Shown: piece by piece, positions 1 to 4,823 of the stretch
Position numbering within the stretch: position 1 is the first letter of the stretch
Layout: each line of letters begins with the position of its first letter
From: DASQVO01 sp035640715
Lineage (GTDB): Bacteria > Actinomycetota > Actinomycetes > Streptosporangiales > Streptosporangiaceae
DNA length: 5,567 nucleotides
NCBI GenBank assembly: GCA_035640715.1
Contig: DASQVO010000204.1
Coordinates: 1-5,567, forward strand
Direction: 5' to 3'
Notes under the pieces: model-generated
Databases searched by the model: none
Seen by the model: the letters and a program-made list of their open reading frames with translations, nothing else
What the model was told of the DNA's origin: nothing
Translations under genes and position numbers: made by a program

Positions 1-14
1 TGCCGGGCAGGTTC

Positions 15-63
15 TGTCAAGAGCCGGAGATCGGCGGAGCCGCCGCCATAGGCGCTCTTGACA
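15..63. repeat. Palindrome with nested inner stem
   Basis: Perfect 10-bp arms TGTCAAGAGC (15-24) and GCTCTTGACA (54-63) enclose a second stem, CGGCGG/CCGCCG (32-37/40-45). A further pair, CCGGGC (3-8) and GCCCGG (75-80), could extend the structure outwards. The word CAGGTTCTG occurs as a direct repeat at 8-16 and 62-70. No T-run follows on either strand, so it is not a classic terminator. It lies about 80 nt before repeat R1, just as the larger palindrome at 3741-3860 precedes the other R1 copy. Confidence 0.7.
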
Positions 64-144
64 GGTTCTGACCGGCCCGGACAATACCGGCAGCGGGAGC
101 ATGGACATCCCCGCGGCTGATTCCGGTGACTGCTGTATGTCAAT

Positions 145-268
145 GGCGGCCCGGGGTTTTCGTGTTTTCGCGCCAGCCGACTGGCGTTGGCGCCGCCGTA
201 GCGGGAGCGCCAGCGGGAGCGGAGGCGTGCGCGCCGTGTTGGCGGCGCGAGCGGCCCTCCGGGCCGCC
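145..268. repeat. Structured noncoding repeat R1, copy A
   Basis: This 124-nt element is bounded by 10-bp terminal inverted repeats, GGCGGCCCGG (145-154) and CCGGGCCGCC (259-268). A near-identical copy in the same orientation lies at 3886-3997. Between the termini are two further hairpins. One is CGCCAG-CCGA-CTGGCG with an outer GCGCCA/TGGCGC alternative; the other is a GC-rich hairpin of the form GCGC-GCC...GGC-G-GCGC. Copy A carries a 12-nt internal duplication (GCCAGCGGGAGC) that copy B lacks. Both strands are open in several frames because of the GC content, but no frame has a good ribosome site or domain. It could be a structured RNA, a MITE- or REP-like element, or a 3'UTR element of the leftward tRNA transcript. 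Confidence 0.75.
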
Positions 269-282
269 TTGATGGAGATCCC

Positions 283-353
283 GTGCACAAAATCCGTGCC
301 CAAATGACACGCAAAAGGCCCCTTCCATGATCGGAAGGGGCCTTTGACCTGGT
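283..353. repeat. Repeat R2 copy 1: integrase-like site plus tRNA terminator
   Basis: The right-hand 43 nt (311-353) are identical to 4781-4823, and the left 28 nt (283-310) match 4754-4780 at about 20 positions. The left part starts with the bipartite word GTGCACAAAATCCGTGCCC; related words are at 639-658 and 4754-4774. The right part is a hairpin terminator that ends on the TGGT complementary to the ACCA end of the adjacent minus-strand tRNA remnant. This suggests that a piece of tRNA-flanking DNA has been duplicated. Confidence 0.85.
314..345 (-). terminator. Hairpin terminator of the tRNA-Met remnant
   Basis: AAAGGCCCCTTCC and GGAAGGGGCCTTT form a perfect 13-bp stem with a 6-nt loop (ATGATC). 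Read on the minus strand it starts a few nucleotides after the tRNA CCA end and closes with CCTTTTGC, a short T-run, which is the usual arrangement for an actinobacterial tRNA terminator. The A/T-flanked stem is nearly symmetric, so it could also stop plus-strand transcription. Confidence 0.85.
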
Positions 354-394
354 AGCGGGGGCAGGATTTGAACCTGCGACCTCGGGGTTATGAG
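350..394 (-). tRNA. 3' half of tRNA-Met(CAU), no 5' half (attachment-site remnant)
   Basis: Read leftwards from 394, the sequence gives an anticodon loop CTCATAA (anticodon CAT complementary to 390-392), the 3' anticodon strand CCCCG, a variable region, a T-arm GCAGG-TTCAAAT-CCTGC, the 3' acceptor strand CCCCGCT and then ACCA. Upstream (395 onwards) there is no 5' anticodon strand CGGGG, no D-arm with AGCTCAG-type sequence and no AGCGGGG acceptor strand at the right distance. A near match, AACGGGG, is about six nucleotides too far away. The gene is therefore only a 3' half. Such fragments are typical of the distal attachment site left when an element integrates into a tRNA 3' end. By that logic the element would lie to the right and the host flank to the left. 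It should not make a functional tRNA. Confidence 0.8.
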
Positions 395-638
395 CACTAC
401 GCCCGTCTCATTGAGGTTTGATGACCCCGTTCGCAAGGACTGTCGGACGGTCCTTCCGGTGTTGCCGCAGGCCAGACGGCTCGTCCGTTCATGGTTGCCG
501 CCGCGAACCTGACTGTCACATCTCAATCAGGCGTCCCGGATAGTCTCTGGTCATCGCGCTGATCTCGGCGGACAGGTGGCGGGCGTTCGTGCCGGGCCTA
601 CTGCGTCTCCCCCGTCTCAACCCGTCCCGCCGCGTCTC

Positions 639-658
639 GTGCACAAATCCATGCACAA
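639..658. repeat. Integrase-site-like bipartite word S2
   Basis: GTGCACAAATCCATGCACAA contains two direct TGCACAA words 12 nt apart, and the TGCA cores also make it partly palindromic. Related words occur at 283-304 and 4754-4774, with a degenerate one at 4008-4026. Repeated sites of this kind near a tRNA end suggest arm-type or accessory recombinase binding sites. This is inference from pattern and position only. Confidence 0.45.
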
Positions 659-830
659 TACCGGTTCTTGACCTACGGATTGGCGCTCCTCCTGGCACGA
701 ACGTGGCATGACGGCTGAGCGCGGCCCGAGCGCCTCGGCGTCGAGCGGTCCTTGACGTTAAGCGTCAGCCAGCGCCATCCACCTGACCGCTCGTACCTAC
801 GGGGCGGCGGCAACCAGAAACAGTTGCGGC

Positions 831-852
831 GCGTCATATAACTACATGACGC
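831..852. promoter_or_regulatory. GCGTCAT dyad upstream of the glycosyltransferase
   Basis: Perfect 7-bp inverted repeat, GCGTCAT (831-837) and ATGACGC (846-852), with an 8-nt AT-rich spacer. It overlaps TATAAC (837-842), which could be a -10 box, although no clear -35 is visible. It ends 41 nt before the GTG start at 894. The geometry fits a dimeric repressor site over a promoter, but a small hairpin cannot be excluded. Confidence 0.45.
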
Positions 853-893
853 AATCACGATGAATTCTGCCGGTAAGCGCATGGAGGTGCCTA

Positions 894-2483
894 GTGCCCG
901 TTGCGGGGGATATACGGGAATGGAGTGGCACGGCGCGGCCTGAGGCTGACGGGGGTGACGCTCCGGCCGGGGGCACGCTGCTTGACGGCGTTGCCAGGCA
1001 GGCCATGCGGGTGCCGTGGCTGTGGCCCGCGCTGGCGACGCTGCTGCTTGGCTGCTATCAGATTGGCCGCCCGGAACTGTGGGGAGACGAGCTGTGGACC
1101 TGGTCGCAGGCTGCCGACCCGGTGCACCAACTGGTCACGAGCACGATCAGGTCCAATCCCGCCGAGCTTGCCTACAACCTGGTGCTGCACTACTGGATGG
1201 CGGCGTTCGGCGATTCGGCCGTGGCGATGCGCATGCTGTCGGTGCTGGCCATGGCCGGGGCGGCGGCCTGCGTGACGCTGGCCGGGCGCAGGCTGGCCGG
1301 TGCGAGGGCGGGCCTGCTGGCGGGGCTGGTGTTCGCGCTGCTGCCGAGCGTGTCCCGGTTCGCTCAGGAAGCCCGGTACTACGCGCCCCAGGTGCTGGCC
1401 ACGACGCTGGCCACGCTGCTGCTGCTGCGGGCCCTGGACGCGCCGTCCGTGCGCCGGTGGGCGGCCTACGGCGGATGCCTGGCGGCTCTTGGCTACATCG
1501 ACCTCGCCGCCTTGTCGGTGGTTATCGGTCATGCCGCCGGGGCGGCCCTGCGCTGGTGGCAGGACAGGGACATCCGCCTGCTCGGGTTCGCGGCAGCCAC
1601 GGCGGCCGGCCTCGCCGCCTGCGTGCCGCTGGCGGCCCTCAGCTGGGCCAAGGCCGGGTCGCAGGTCTGGTGGATAAACCGGCCCGGCCTTAACCTATAT
1701 GCCTTTTACTTCCTGACCCAGAACCTGTTCTACTCGACATCCGTGGCCGCCGCGGTTATCGTCCTCGCCGTCCTGGCCTGGGCGGCCTGGCGGCCGGCGG
1801 CGTTCGCGACGGCCATAGCCGTGCTGCCGGTCGGCGCCGTCTGGCTGCTCTCGCAGGGCCCGCATTCGTATTTCATCAGCCGGTACCTGCTGTTCACCAT
1901 CGGGGCGTGGGCGATCCTGGCCGGGATCGCGCTCAGCCGGCTTGACGTGCGGCTGGCGGCGGCCGCCGTTCTGGTCATCGGCACTTTCGGCGCGGTCGAC
2001 CAGCAGGTGATCAGGGAGCCAGGGGCGCACAGCTGGTCGACCTACCCCGTCATCTACGGCGGCTACCTGGATTACGCGGGCGCCGCCCACACCATCGCCC
2101 GCGATGCGAAGGCCGGGGACGGCATCGTCTACCGGGAGGGCACGTCGTATTGGTGGCTGATGATCGGCCCGGGCCTGCAGTACTACCTCCAGCAGGACAT
2201 GCCGCACGGCGTGCCGGTGCCAAGAGAACTGTTCGTCGCCGCGACGGCCCCGCAGTCAAGCCAGATAAACCCGGTCGGCTGCCGCCATCCCGCCGCGTGC
2301 ATGGGCGATGAGCCCCGGATCTGGATCGTCGGCAGCGGCCGCCTGAAGGACCCCTACCGGGCCATCGAGGCGAGTCAGGCGGCCGTGTTGCGGCCGCGCT
2401 ACCGGCTCGGCCTCACCAGGCACTTCCCCGGCCTGACCGTGTTCCTGCTGGTGCGCGACACCCGGCGGGGATCCCCTGCGTAA
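894..2483 (+). CDS. GT-C membrane glycosyltransferase (family 39 / RgtA-D-like)
   Basis: A 529-residue polytopic membrane protein expected to transfer a sugar from a polyprenyl-phosphate donor outside the cytoplasmic membrane. The first membrane segment (about 41-57) is followed by the conserved acidic loop RPELWGDELWTW (59-70), whose Asp65-Glu66 matches the catalytic/metal DE motif of GT39-like enzymes. Next come NPAELAYNLVLHYWMAAFGDS (88-108), the family signature FAQEARYY (156-163), and YFISRYLLF (326-334), which matches the late R-Y motif. About ten hydrophobic segments lie before residue 365, and a soluble tail (about 370-529) is probably extracellular. The GTG start is supported by GGAGG at 883-887, six bases upstream. 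Length and motifs suggest an intact gene. The acyltransferase stump three bases downstream suggests a former surface polysaccharide or glycolipid locus. The acceptor and sugar cannot be deduced. Confidence 0.85.
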   Translation: MPVAGDIREWSGTARPEADGGDAPAGGTLLDGVARQAMRVPWLWPALATLLLGCYQIGRPELWGDELWTWSQAADPVHQLVTSTIRSNPAELAYNLVLHYWMAAFGDSAVAMRMLSVLAMAGAAACVTLAGRRLAGARAGLLAGLVFALLPSVSRFAQEARYYAPQVLATTLATLLLLRALDAPSVRRWAAYGGCLAALGYIDLAALSVVIGHAAGAALRWWQDRDIRLLGFAAATAAGLAACVPLAALSWAKAGSQVWWINRPGLNLYAFYFLTQNLFYSTSVAAAVIVLAVLAWAAWRPAAFATAIAVLPVGAVWLLSQGPHSYFISRYLLFTIGAWAILAGIALSRLDVRLAAAAVLVIGTFGAVDQQVIREPGAHSWSTYPVIYGGYLDYAGAAHTIARDAKAGDGIVYREGTSYWWLMIGPGLQYYLQQDMPHGVPVPRELFVAATAPQSSQINPVGCRHPAACMGDEPRIWIVGSGRLKDPYRAIEASQAAVLRPRYRLGLTRHFPGLTVFLLVRDTRRGSPA

Positions 2484-2486
2484 CAC

Positions 2487-2840
2487 ATGGCCGAGGTGGC
2501 TCAGGCAGCAGGCCTCTTCGGCGCTCGCCAGCTGACCGGTTTCTGGGTGAGCCGGGTATTCCGGCTGTACCCGCTGTACCTGTTCGCGATCGGCGGCATG
2601 ATCGCGCTCTGGGTACTCCGGATTGGCTCACTGCGCGTTATAGGCCAGGACCCGGTGACCTCGATGTTCGCGGGCGTGTTCATGCTGCAGAGTGTGCAGG
2701 GTCGATGTCGTACGGTGCGGTTGCTGCACTGCTGCTGCACCATGGCGGGTTACGGGTTGTTGCGCAGTGCCTGGTTCAGCGTGACGTCGGTCAGCGCGCC
2801 GTTCCCAGACTGCCAGGCGACGAAGGCGAGCAGTCGTTAG
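2487..2840 (+). pseudogene. Truncated acyltransferase-3 family membrane protein (fragment)
   Basis: Residues about 18-71 read as an internal piece of an acyltransferase-3 (OafA/YrhL-type) protein. FWVSRVFRLYPLYLFAI matches the conserved 'fw.rR..RiyPly' segment, and a membrane stretch follows, ending at FMLQSVQG, where intact relatives go on to the 'W-S-L-x-x-E' motif. The N-terminal 50-60 residues, with the catalytic His of the first helix, are missing. After about 2700 the frame turns into Cys- and Arg-rich sequence with no family resemblance. The ATG three bases after the glycosyltransferase stop has no clear ribosome site. The parent enzyme would O-acylate a sugar at the membrane; this fragment should be inactive. 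The glycosyltransferase pairing fits a polysaccharide-modification locus that has decayed. Confidence 0.6.
2750..2833 (-). pseudogene. Possible C-terminal scrap of an unidentified protein
   Basis: On the minus strand, 27 codons read LLAFVAWQSGNGALTDVTLN then QALRNNP and a TAA at 2752-2750. The composition is protein-like, unlike the overlapping plus frame. A stop sits two codons upstream (2839-2837), so no complete gene is possible. It begins about where the acyltransferase resemblance ends, which suggests a deletion junction near 2700-2750. I do not recognise the family, and the call rests on composition only. Confidence 0.2.
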
Positions 2841-3067
2841 CTTCAGGTCATGGCGCGGGGCCTTGAGTTGACGCTTACGCTGGGGACGAAGATCACAAAC
2901 GACTTTGCCGGTCCCGTGATAGATCCCTGCATCTGAAGGTAGAGAACCTGGCGAAAAGACTGTCGGCGCCGCGGCTGTGCCAGCGGGCAGGGTTGCTGCG
3001 CGCGATGACGTGGTGAAGGCGCCGACGGCGTGCCGCCTTCACCGTTCCTCATAGATAGGGAGTCCTC
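2841..3067. other. Intergenic stretch upstream of the secreted protein
   Basis: No supported gene. A short plus-strand frame, 2850-2936, encodes 28 residues (MARGLELTLTLGTKITNDFA and onwards) and looks protein-like, but it lacks a ribosome site and may be a relic of a longer gene. The distal part holds the hairpin at 3012-3043 and leads into the ribosome site of the gene at 3068. Confidence 0.35.
3012..3043 (+). promoter_or_regulatory. Leader hairpin before the secreted protein gene
   Basis: GGTGAAGGCG (3012-3021) and CGCCTTCACC (3034-3043) form a perfect 10-bp stem with a 12-nt loop. It ends 13 nt before the AGGGAG ribosome site and 24 nt before the ATG at 3068. No T-run follows, only GTTCCTCAT. 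It could be a weak terminator for upstream transcription or a 5' leader structure that affects stability or translation. Confidence 0.5.
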
Positions 3068-3517
3068 ATGCACGTCATGCTCAAACGCGCCGCGGCCAGC
3101 GCGATCCCCGCCCTGCTCGGCCTGGCGGTTTCCCCGGCCACCGCCATGGCCGCACCGCACACCAGCCGGGCGGTCGCGGGCCCGGCGATGGGCAGCCGGG
3201 AGGTGCATGAGCGTCTAGCGCAACGGCCAGGGTCGGGCACGATCCACAGCCACCTGGCGGGCACCACCCGCACCGCGAAGACCACCGCGGACACCTACCG
3301 GCTCAACGGCGGCGGCATCGCCCGGCTCGCTCGCTTTACCCAGGTCCCCGGCCACGCGATCGGCGTGGGCGGGACTGCTAGCGGGATCATCGCCTTGGGC
3401 AAAAATGATACGAATATCGGCAACCATCTCATCACCACCGGCGGGACCGGCTACGACAATTCGGTCGGGGGCGCCGTCGGCAATGGCGTGGGCAAGACTG
3501 CTGGCTTCTCTCACTGA
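3068..3517 (+). CDS. Small secreted protein of unknown function, C-terminus probably frameshifted
   Basis: A 149-residue product with a clear Sec signal peptide: basic start MHVMLKR, hydrophobic core about 9-26, and a signal-peptidase I site AMA/A near residue 28. The mature part is rich in Gly, Thr, Asn and Ala. Its second half has Asn/Gly-rich stretches (GKNDTNIGNHLITTGGTGYD, 111-130; NSVGGAVGNGVG, 131-142) that loosely resemble coils of secreted parallel beta-helix proteins. The ATG at 3068 is chosen because AGGGAG (3057-3062) lies five bases upstream; the ATG at 3077 is an alternative. The frame stops at 3515-3517, but protein-like sequence carries on in another frame to 3665, so the product is probably shorter than its ancestor. 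It has no cysteine and no enzymatic motif. I do not recognise the family. Confidence 0.6.
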   Translation: MHVMLKRAAASAIPALLGLAVSPATAMAAPHTSRAVAGPAMGSREVHERLAQRPGSGTIHSHLAGTTRTAKTTADTYRLNGGGIARLARFTQVPGHAIGVGGTASGIIALGKNDTNIGNHLITTGGTGYDNSVGGAVGNGVGKTAGFSH

Positions 3518-3665
3518 AGGGACATCCGTCGCGACCGGATGCCAATAACGACATCGGGCAAACGTCTCCGAAGACAACGTGCCCGGGTCCGGTATCGAAC
3601 TGAACGGGTTCAGTGACAGCAACTTGCTGGTAATTGGCGCACTGGCGTCCGAGGTTGACCCTTAA
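3507..3665 (+). pseudogene. Out-of-frame C-terminal continuation of the secreted protein
   Basis: One frame over from the gene ending at 3517, codons from 3507 read SLTEGTSVATG, which fits directly after the upstream GKTAGF. It is broken by a TAA at 3546-3548. The same frame resumes at 3558 as ANVSEDNVPGSGIELNGFSD, then SNLLVIGALASEVDP, ending at TAA 3663-3665. Between 3541 and 3558 the third frame reads ANNDIG. The Asn/Gly/Ser pattern (N-V-x-x-D-N-V...SGIELNGFSDSN) resembles parallel beta-helix repeats. The simplest reading is that the gene once ran from 3068 to about 3665 and has at least two small indels. Sequencing errors could produce the same picture. Confidence 0.5.
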
Positions 3666-3672
3666 GTGTCAA
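3655..3672. repeat. Near-perfect 18-bp palindrome
   Basis: TTGACCCTTAAGTGTCAA is symmetric about CTTAAG except at one pair of positions. It overlaps the stop codon of the out-of-frame continuation. Shorter related dyads sit at 753-767 (TGACG-TTAAG-CGTCA) and 4831-4846 (TCACG-TTTAGG-CGTGA). It may be a regulator site or a weak hairpin; nothing indicates which. Confidence 0.4.
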
Positions 3673-3740
3673 GCCGTCCTGGCCACTCCTGCCCATGTTC
3701 CCGATAGCTGTGAACTCAGGGAGAGCTGCCAGGAGACGGA

Positions 3741-3860
3741 GCGGCGGGATTTGACAAGGGGCGATGGCCCGTGCGCTGTCCGGCGATCGGGCGGCCTTCT
3801 GGCCTGCCCCCGTTAGCCCGATCTGGGCCATCGCGAGGACCCCTTGTCAAATCCCGCCGC
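3741..3860. repeat. Long compound palindrome with 21-bp perfect arms
   Basis: The outer arms 3741-3761 and 3840-3860 are perfectly complementary over 21 bp; the arm core is GGGATTTGACAAGGGG. The stem continues with GCGATGGCCC (3761-3770) and GGGCCATCGC (3825-3834), separated only by a 5-nt bulge, GAGGA, on the right side. An inner stem pairs GATCGGGC (3785-3792) with GCCCGATC (3816-3823), and GGCC-TTCT-GGCC caps the left part. About 38 bp are paired in 120 nt, with no coding support and no terminal T-run. It lies 25 nt before R1 copy B. It may be a very stable RNA, a MITE-like element or a recombination structure. Confidence 0.85.
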
Positions 3861-3885
3861 GGCCCCCGAGATCTCTGCGTTGACT

Positions 3886-3997
3886 GGCGGCCCGGGTTTT
3901 GTGCTTTTCGCGCCAGCCGACCGGCGTTGGTGCCGCCGTAGCGGGAGCGGAGGCGTGCGCGCCGAGTTCGGCGGCGCGAGCGGCCCTCCGGGCCGCC
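3886..3997. repeat. Structured noncoding repeat R1, copy B
   Basis: This 112-nt copy matches 145-268 in the same orientation. It keeps the GGCGGCCCGG (3886-3895) and CCGGGCCGCC (3988-3997) termini exactly and lacks the 12-nt internal duplication. Several differences between copies fall in loops or keep pairing: C-to-T in GGCGC gives a G-U pair, and the 3' hairpin keeps a GCGC plus GCC...GGC stem. One change breaks an A-T pair in the first hairpin. It lies downstream of the leftward GNAT gene, whose stop is 58 nt away, so it may form part of that transcript's 3' end. Confidence 0.75.
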
Positions 3998-4054
3998 TTG
4001 AAAAGACGTACAGAAAATCCTCACAGGGCACGTCGGGGCGTTGAGTGCCTTGCG

Positions 4055-4567
4055 CTATGAGTCGGCCTTGTCGAGTCTGATCCAGAATCGATCCTCGCTC
4101 CGCTTCCGGCCGTCAGGGACACCGCCGTTCGCCAAGATCACCTTGCGAGAGGGTTCGTTGTCCGGATCGCATGTCAGCAGGACCTGGCCGATGCCGAGAC
4201 GGCGGCACTCCAGGAGCCCGGCCGCCAGCATCCGCGTGGCATGGCCCTGCCGGCGCCACGGGGCCACCACGTGATACCCGACGTGACCACCGGCTTCGGC
4301 CAGTTCGGGTGTGAGCTGGTGCCGCACCACCAGCGTCCCGAGGTAGTACTCACCGGAGACGTACCAGAAGGTCGTAGACGGCACTCCCCATCGTGTTCGT
4401 ATCCCGCGCCGCTCGGCAACGAAGCCGGTGAAGTTTTCGCTGGCCGCTCCCAGCCAATCGGCCGGCTTACCTTCGAGCAGGCAATCGGCCTGCTCGCCCA
4501 CGAGGTATGACGTCCGTACCGTGATCGTCGGCCACACCAGGCTGGGCACCTCAGGAAGATGGATCAC
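4055..4567 (-). CDS. GNAT-family N-acetyltransferase
   Basis: A 170-residue cytoplasmic protein with a complete GNAT fold expected to move an acetyl group from acetyl-CoA to an amine. The N-terminal half (about 1-75) carries strand and helix elements. YYLGTLVVRHQL (74-85) matches the central strands. HVGYHVVAPWRRQGHATRML (94-113) contains strand beta4 and the pyrophosphate-binding loop RRQGHAT, a variant of the Q/RxxGxG/A motif. VLLTCDPDNEPSRKVILANG (128-147) matches the beta5 and motif-B region (N-x-x-S-x-x-x...NGG). The GTG start at 4567-4565 is preceded by GGAAGG at about eight bases. Length and motifs suggest an intact enzyme. It stands alone between R1 copy B and the second R2 repeat. 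The substrate cannot be told; relatives include small-molecule and peptide acetylators. Confidence 0.85.
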   Translation of the reverse strand: MIHLPEVPSLVWPTITVRTSYLVGEQADCLLEGKPADWLGAASENFTGFVAERRGIRTRWGVPSTTFWYVSGEYYLGTLVVRHQLTPELAEAGGHVGYHVVAPWRRQGHATRMLAAGLLECRRLGIGQVLLTCDPDNEPSRKVILANGGVPDGRKRSEDRFWIRLDKADS

Positions 4568-4780
4568 AACACCAGCCTTCCCGGCAAGCGCAGCAAGCGG
4601 CTCTCCTCATCGCATATGACCGCCAGCCGCTACTTGAGATGCTTTGGACCTTACTGATCATCGGAGGGGCGCTCGCCTCCATCGACATCATCGGCACTGG
4701 CAGCACCGGGGCGACTGACGGGAATGAGGACACGGCCACATGAGCGGCGCTACGTTCACAAATCCGTTTACAAACTACAT
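4568..4780. other. Region upstream of the GNAT gene
   Basis: This should carry the leftward promoter of the GNAT gene, but I find no clear -35/-10 pair. On the plus strand it holds the small hydrophobic frame at 4639-4743. The right end carries the integrase-site-like word GTTCACAAATCCGTTTACAA (4754-4773), which belongs to the second R2 copy. Confidence 0.4.
4639..4743 (+). CDS. Possible 34-residue membrane peptide or gene-end relic
   Basis: Starting at ATG 4639 the frame reads MLWTLLIIGGALASIDIIGT, then an acidic polar tail ending NEDTAT. This gives one plausible membrane segment. The frame is also open upstream to 4525 with protein-like content (ALLIAYDRQPLLE just before the Met), but that part has no start codon and its beginning lies inside the GNAT gene. 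No good ribosome site precedes the ATG. It may be a small membrane protein, the tail of a deleted gene, or chance. Confidence 0.25.
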   Translation: MLWTLLIIGGALASIDIIGTGSTGATDGNEDTAT

Positions 4781-4823
4781 GCAAAAGGCCCCTTCCATGA
4801 TCGGAAGGGGCCTTTGACCTGGT
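4754..4823. repeat. Repeat R2 copy 2: site plus tRNA-type terminator without tRNA
   Basis: Positions 4781-4823 are identical to 311-353, including the perfect 13-bp terminator hairpin (4784-4815) and the final TGGT that in copy 1 is the complement of the tRNA ACCA end. Beyond TGGT the copies part completely: copy 1 enters the tRNA, while copy 2 enters CAGGTCTTCACG and no tRNA sequence. The upstream word (4754-4774) is a diverged version of 283-304. Here the hairpin may end leftward transcription from the DUF6788 gene. Confidence 0.85.
4784..4815. terminator. Duplicated 13-bp hairpin terminator
   Basis: AAAGGCCCCTTCC and GGAAGGGGCCTTT pair perfectly around ATGATC. It lies about 110 nt past the stop of the leftward DUF6788 gene and 217 nt upstream of the leftward GNAT start, so it could insulate the two. 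A/T-rich edges on both sides allow bidirectional action. Confidence 0.75.

Larger units (their letters stand above)
395..893. other. Gene-free stretch between tRNA remnant and glycosyltransferase
   Basis: No reading frame here has a convincing start, ribosome site or recognisable domain on either strand. The stretch holds an integrase-site-like word (639-658), a TGACG-TTAAG-CGTCA dyad (753-767) and a GCGTCAT dyad (831-852). On the minus strand, G-rich words of the type GAGACG and GGACGGG recur between about 600 and 640. Its position beside the tRNA half suggests attachment-site DNA of an integrative element whose integrase is lost or lies elsewhere. Confidence 0.5.

Noticed and set aside
145..268. 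R1 as an integron attC site
   Set aside because: No GTTRRRY/RYYYAAC core sites at the ends and no integron integrase in view; only the folded outline is similar.
140..526. 128-residue minus-strand open frame across the tRNA remnant
   Set aside because: It translates the tRNA half and terminator (RSQVQILPPLPG is a typical artefact of reading through a tRNA) and the R1 repeat; there is no ribosome site and no domain.
516..698. 60-residue minus-strand frame ending RDYPGRLIEM
   Set aside because: Arg/Gly-rich, spans the S2 site word, has no ribosome site and no recognisable family; it might be a gene-end relic but cannot be supported.
891..1532. Long minus-strand frame opposite the glycosyltransferase
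   Set aside because: Gln/Arg/His-rich shadow caused by GC-biased third codon positions of the real plus-strand gene.
3844..4044. 66-residue plus-strand frame across R1 copy B
   Set aside because: The parallel frame in copy A has a different C-terminus because of indels that are not multiples of three; the conservation follows RNA-like pairing, not protein.
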